Positions 60,556-64,000 of a stretch of 64,000 nt of DNA are shown in pieces. The notes under the pieces were generated by a model. That model saw only the letters and a program-made list of their open reading frames with translations, searched no databases and was not told where the DNA came from. The DNA is taken from the NCBI GenBank assembly GCA_020226215.1, contig CM035235.1:45227511-45291510 (forward strand). The letters are read 5' to 3'. Position 1 is the stretch's first letter, and every line of letters begins with the position of its first letter. Source of the stretch: Sindora glabra. Lineage: Eukaryota > Streptophyta > Magnoliopsida > Fabales > Fabaceae. Position numbers and translations under genes: made by a program.

Positions 60556-61460
60556 AACCCTACTTGGAGAGACCATCCCAACTTGAGATATGGCAATATA
60601 GCTATATAACAGTTGCTCAAGTAGTAATTCCATGCTAGTAAACTAACCTTCCAGCAAGCTACCAAGCTAATGTACTAGAACTTGAAGATATGGTTAAGCA
60701 ATTAACCTAAAGTCAACTGAGATATGAAGCCACCATTCAAGATTTGCAAACTCAGATTAGCTAACTTGCTTCTTCAATGAATGAGCTGAAATCTCAAGGC
60801 TCTAACAGACTTCCCTCTTAAGCGATCCCACCCCTATAAGGCAATGTGTCTGCCATTACCTTAAAAATTGGCAAAGAATTAGGAAAGCCTAGTGTCCCTA
60901 GCATAAAAGGCAAGGAAAAAGAGGTAGCACATGATTCTAAACAATCTAAAGTTACATCCTAGAGCCAAATAGTGCAGCCTAAGCCATCTCTTCCCTTCCC
61001 ACATAAAGTCACACAAAGCAAAAAGATAGAAGAATTAGATAAAGACAGAAATTTTAGAAACCTTCAAGAAGATTGAAGTGAACATTGCACTGCTGGATGC
61101 CATCAAATAAATTCTTAAATATGCTAAGTTTCTAAAGGAGTTATGCACTCATAAGAGGAGATTACAAGGCAATGAGCAAGTCAGAATGGGCAAGAATGTG
61201 TAATCCATTCTTAGGACTAACTTCCTTTAAAAGTGTAAGGATCTAGGGACTTTTGACATTCCTTGTACTATATGAAATCAGAGATTTGAACATGCCTTGA
61301 TAAATTTGGAGGCTTCCATCAATGTGATATTTGTGTCATGCTATAACTAATTAAATGTTAGTCCACTGAAGCTAACTGGAGTTATTATACAGCTAACAAA
61401 TAAAAGCACTACCCAACCAGCTAGAGTGATAGGTTCTTGTTTAAGTCAAGGAGCTTATTT
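60556..61460 (+). pseudogene. Athila-like gag, second part
   Basis: Begins NPTWRDHPNLRYGN, the expected continuation of the gag cut at 51894. A coiled, Gln-rich region with several stops and Lys-rich linkers follows, up to the protease. No long open frame remains. Confidence 0.7.
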
Positions 61461-61800
61461 TCCCAGTGGATTTTTATATTTTGCAAATGGGAGATGAGTC
61501 AACCAACCCTACATCCCTGATTCTAGGGAGGCCATTCTTTAAAACTGCAAGAATAAAAATAGATGTGCATATTAGTACTCTTTCCATGGAAATTAGAGGC
61601 ATCATAGTCAGATTTAACATATTTGATGCCATGAAGCACCCCTTGGAAAAGCATTCTATTTTCGATATATAAGTCCTTGATGAGCTAATAGAAGATGTTT
61701 TTGATGATATGCTATCTAGTCTTGATAATTTCTCAGCACTTATGCATCATGCTGATAACCATATGTGTTCTTGTGGTGATTATGATGATTTATGTGATAG
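61400..61800 (+). pseudogene. Athila-like protease region
   Basis: The open frame 61466-61672 has SLILGRPFFKTARIKIDVH and MEIRGIIVRFNIFDAMKHP, the conserved end of the Athila protease domain. The catalytic DxG segment would lie upstream and is not legible. Confidence 0.75.
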
Positions 61801-62199
61801 ATACGCTGAGATTTCTGAATTTTAGCTGAAGATAATGTTGTTATTTCAAAAATTATAAAAAGTGCATCTTCTACAAAATTTTACCCTGCTAAAGTTGCTG
61901 CCATTGGATTCATTCCTTCTGCCATACAACCACCAATTTTAGCGCTTAAACCCCTTCCTTAACATTTAAAGTATGCATCCTTAGTAGAAAATAAGAAGCT
62001 GCTAGTCATTATAACTAAAAACTTGTAACTTGTCCAAGAAGAACAATTGCTGCAGATTTTAAAAGCCCATGAGCAAGCATTAGGCTGGACACTTGCTGAT
62101 ATTCCCAAAATTAACCTTTCTACATGTATGCACCAAATTTTGTTAGAAGAAGGAGCTAAACCAGTCAAGCAGCCTTAAAGAAGACTCAACCTTGTAATT

Positions 62200-62960
62200 C
62201 TTGATGTGGTGAAAAAGGAGATCACCAAGCTTTTAGAAGCTAGAATCATCTACCTCATTTTTTACAGTAAGTGGGTGAGTCTAGTGCGAGTGGTATCCAA
62301 GAAAACTAGCATTACAGTAGTGAAAAGCCTAGCAAAATTACTTGATTCTAACAAGAATGTAGAATAGTTAGAGAGTTTGCATAGACTATAGGAAGTTTAA
62401 TCAAGTCATAAGGAAAGATCATTTCCCATTTCTTTTTATTAATCAAATGTTGAAAAGGCTAGCTTGAAAGTCCTATTATTGTTTCTTAGATGGCTTCACA
62501 GGCTACTTTCATATTCACATTTCTAGAGGATCAAGAGATAATAACCTATACCTTTCCCTTTGGCACTTTTGCATATAGAAGAATGCCTTTTGGTCTGTGC
62601 AATGCACCTAGCACATTTCAAAGGTGCATGGTAAGCATTTTTGCTAATTTTCTAATGGATTACCTTAAGGTTTTCATGGATGACTTTATTATTTGTGGTT
62701 ATTCTTTTGATACATGCTTAAATAGTCTTTTTAGAGTTTTGGATAGATGCATAGAATCCAATCTTGTACTTAATTATGAAAAATGTCATTTCATGGTAAA
62801 ACATGGCATTGTTTTAAGACATGTAATGAATCATAAGGGCATTGAAGTTAATCCTACCAAGATAGATGTCATTACATCCTTACTTTACCCCACTTATGTG
62901 CAAGAAGTATGTTCTTTTCTTGGATATGCAGGCTTCTATAGGAGGTTAACTTAAGATTTT
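62200..62960 (+). pseudogene. Athila-like reverse transcriptase
   Basis: Reads DHFPF, YYCFLDGFTGY (frame-broken), then in the open frame 62490-62954 FPFGTFAYRRMPFGLCNAPS and VFMDDFIICG, where the catalytic FMDD is intact. Ends with EVCSFLGYAGFYRRL. Upstream frames carry stops. Confidence 0.85.
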
Positions 62961-63510
62961 AGCAGAATTGCCCTTCCACTATCAAAGTTACTGCAAAAAG
63001 ATATACCATTTGAGTTCAACCAAAATTGCAAGGAGGCATTTCACAAGCTGAAGCAAGCCTTCACCTCTAATCCTATTATTTAGCCACCAAATTGGGATCT
63101 TCCATTGGAGTTGATGTGTGATGCATCAAACTATGCACTTGGTGCTATTCTTAGACAAAGAATTAATAGTAAATATTATGTGATTTATTATGCTTCAAGA
63201 ACCTTAGATGCTACCTAAGCCAATTATATAACAACAGAAAAAGAAATTTTGGCTATTATCTTTGCTTTAAACAAGTTTAGATCATATTTACTTGACTCTA
63301 AAGTGATTTTTTTTTATCATGCAATATTAAAGTTTCTCTTGAAGAAACTAGACTCAAAACCAAGGCTAATTAGATGGATGCTACTTTTACAAGAATTTAA
63401 TTTGAAGATAAGAGATAGGAGTGTAGTTCAAAATCTAGTGGCTAACCATTTAAGTAGAATTCATGGAGATGTAGCAACCCTTCCCATCAAGAAGAGTTTT
63501 CCACATAAGT
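62960..63510 (+). pseudogene. Athila-like RNase H
   Basis: Contains LMCDASNYALGAIL, YYASRTLD and TEKEILAIIFALNKFRSYLL, followed by FLLKKLDSKPRLIRWMLLLQ and VANHLSRIHGD. Stops at two positions, one within ATQANY-like sequence. Confidence 0.85.
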
Positions 63511-64000
63511 AGTTTTTCCAACTGCTAGGTAAGGACCCTTGGTATGCTAATTTGGTTAATTATTTAGTTGTAAAGGAATTGCTTGCTTATGCAAAGAAAT
63601 TCCAAATTAATAAGTCAAAGAGTGAGGCGAAATATTATATGTGGGATGATCTTTACTTGTGGAGATTTTGTGCTGACCAAGTTATTAGGAGATGTGTGCA
63701 TGATTTTGAATTTTCTTCAATTCTTGCATTCTATCATACATATGCTTGTGGAGGTCATTTTAGACCTAAAAGAGCAGCAAGAAAAGTGCTTGATTATGGT
63801 TTTTATTAGCTTACTTTGTTCCATGATGCATACATATTTTGTAAGGATTGTGAACAATGTTAAAAAGTAGGAAATTTAATTTGTAGACATGAGATGCCCT
63901 AAATTCCTAGACTTTTTTGTGAGATTTTTAATATTTGGAGCATTAATTTTATGGGATCTTTTCCTTCATCTTTTGGCTATGTCTATATCTTGCTTGTTGT
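63510..64000 (+). pseudogene. Athila-like integrase, cut by window end
   Basis: The zinc-finger part has HTYACGGHFRPKRAARKVLDYG followed by CKDCEQC (a degraded HHCC), then the catalytic-core opening INFMGSFPSSFGYVYILLV at the right edge. Continues outside the window. Confidence 0.82.

Larger units (their letters stand above)
46480..64000 (+). mobile_element. Athila-like Ty3/gypsy element, runs off the window
   Basis: Once 48092-49563 and 51895-60550 are removed, a continuous plus-strand gypsy element remains: probable LTR, leader, gag (50940-51894 and 60556 on), protease with GRPFFKTARIKIDVH, RT with FGLCNAPSTFQRCM and VFMDDFIICG, RNase H, and integrase to the right edge. The protease and RT wording is that of the Athila lineage. 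The 3' end and 3' LTR lie outside. Stops in every part make it inactive. Confidence 0.8.

Noticed and set aside
1..64000. CRISPR array, phage defence island or biosynthetic cluster
   Set aside because: No regularly spaced repeats or enzyme cassettes. All repeats are explained by LTRs, duplications, MITEs or SINEs in a plant genome.

Overview
This window is nuclear DNA from a eudicot plant. It carries a TIR-NB-ARC-LRR (TNL) disease-resistance gene with TNL-type exon structure, a class essentially absent from monocots, and the rest is AT-rich DNA packed with plant LTR retrotransposons. No bacterial, organellar, rRNA, tRNA or CRISPR feature is visible. I cannot name the species. Almost all ORFs past position 3100 are retrotransposon fragments, relics of TNL paralogs, or chance frames.

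Layout. (1) 1-3087, plus strand: the 3' part of an apparently intact TNL gene, entering at the GLPL motif of NB-ARC and running through the ARC2/MHD region, LRRs and the C-terminal jelly-roll (C-JID) domain. A 3'-UTR intron and distal UTR exon (about 3130-4870) are inferred from paralogs. (2) 4880-24725: a graveyard of minus-strand TNL relics. The best is a nearly full-length pseudogene (about 24720 down to 21700) whose own 3'-UTR intron was split by a 5-kb copia element (14157-19187, about 130-bp LTRs). Other relics consist of C-JID tails (11.4-10.1 kb, 13.1-12.7 kb) and 3'-UTR exons (7.1-6.5, 12.1-11.9, 14.1-13.5, 20.5-20.3 kb). Their introns hold a 1.4-kb deleted LTR element (8421-9839) and a long-TIR MITE. 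The plus-strand gene's UTR intron holds a MITE that was itself hit by a SINE.

(3) 24731-36970: a nest three deep. An old minus-strand copia (D) is split by a 10.6-kb plus-strand copia (E, 25552-36159, TSD TAACT), and E's gag is split by a solo LTR (29675-31120, TSD TAAGC). (4) About 36970-46400: AT-rich repeat DNA and a badly decayed minus-strand Ty3/gypsy element. (5) About 46500 to the window end: a plus-strand Athila-like gypsy element, interrupted by a solo LTR (48092-49563, TSD ATTAG) and a complete minus-strand copia (F, 51895-60550, TSD CTTAC). Its gag resumes exactly after F, and it continues through protease, RT and RNase H into integrase at the window edge.

E and F share the same coding lineage, the same initiator-Met-type primer site and related but diverged LTRs. 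All retroelement reading frames are broken, so none looks autonomous now. The only plausible working protein-coding gene is the partial TNL. I did not find a convincing undescribed biological system. The points most worth checking are an integrase stop shared by E and F, the C-to-T/G-to-A bias of their nonsense mutations, the GC-rich hairpin in the F leader, the unusual segment before the TNL C-JID, and the fully resolvable nesting history.
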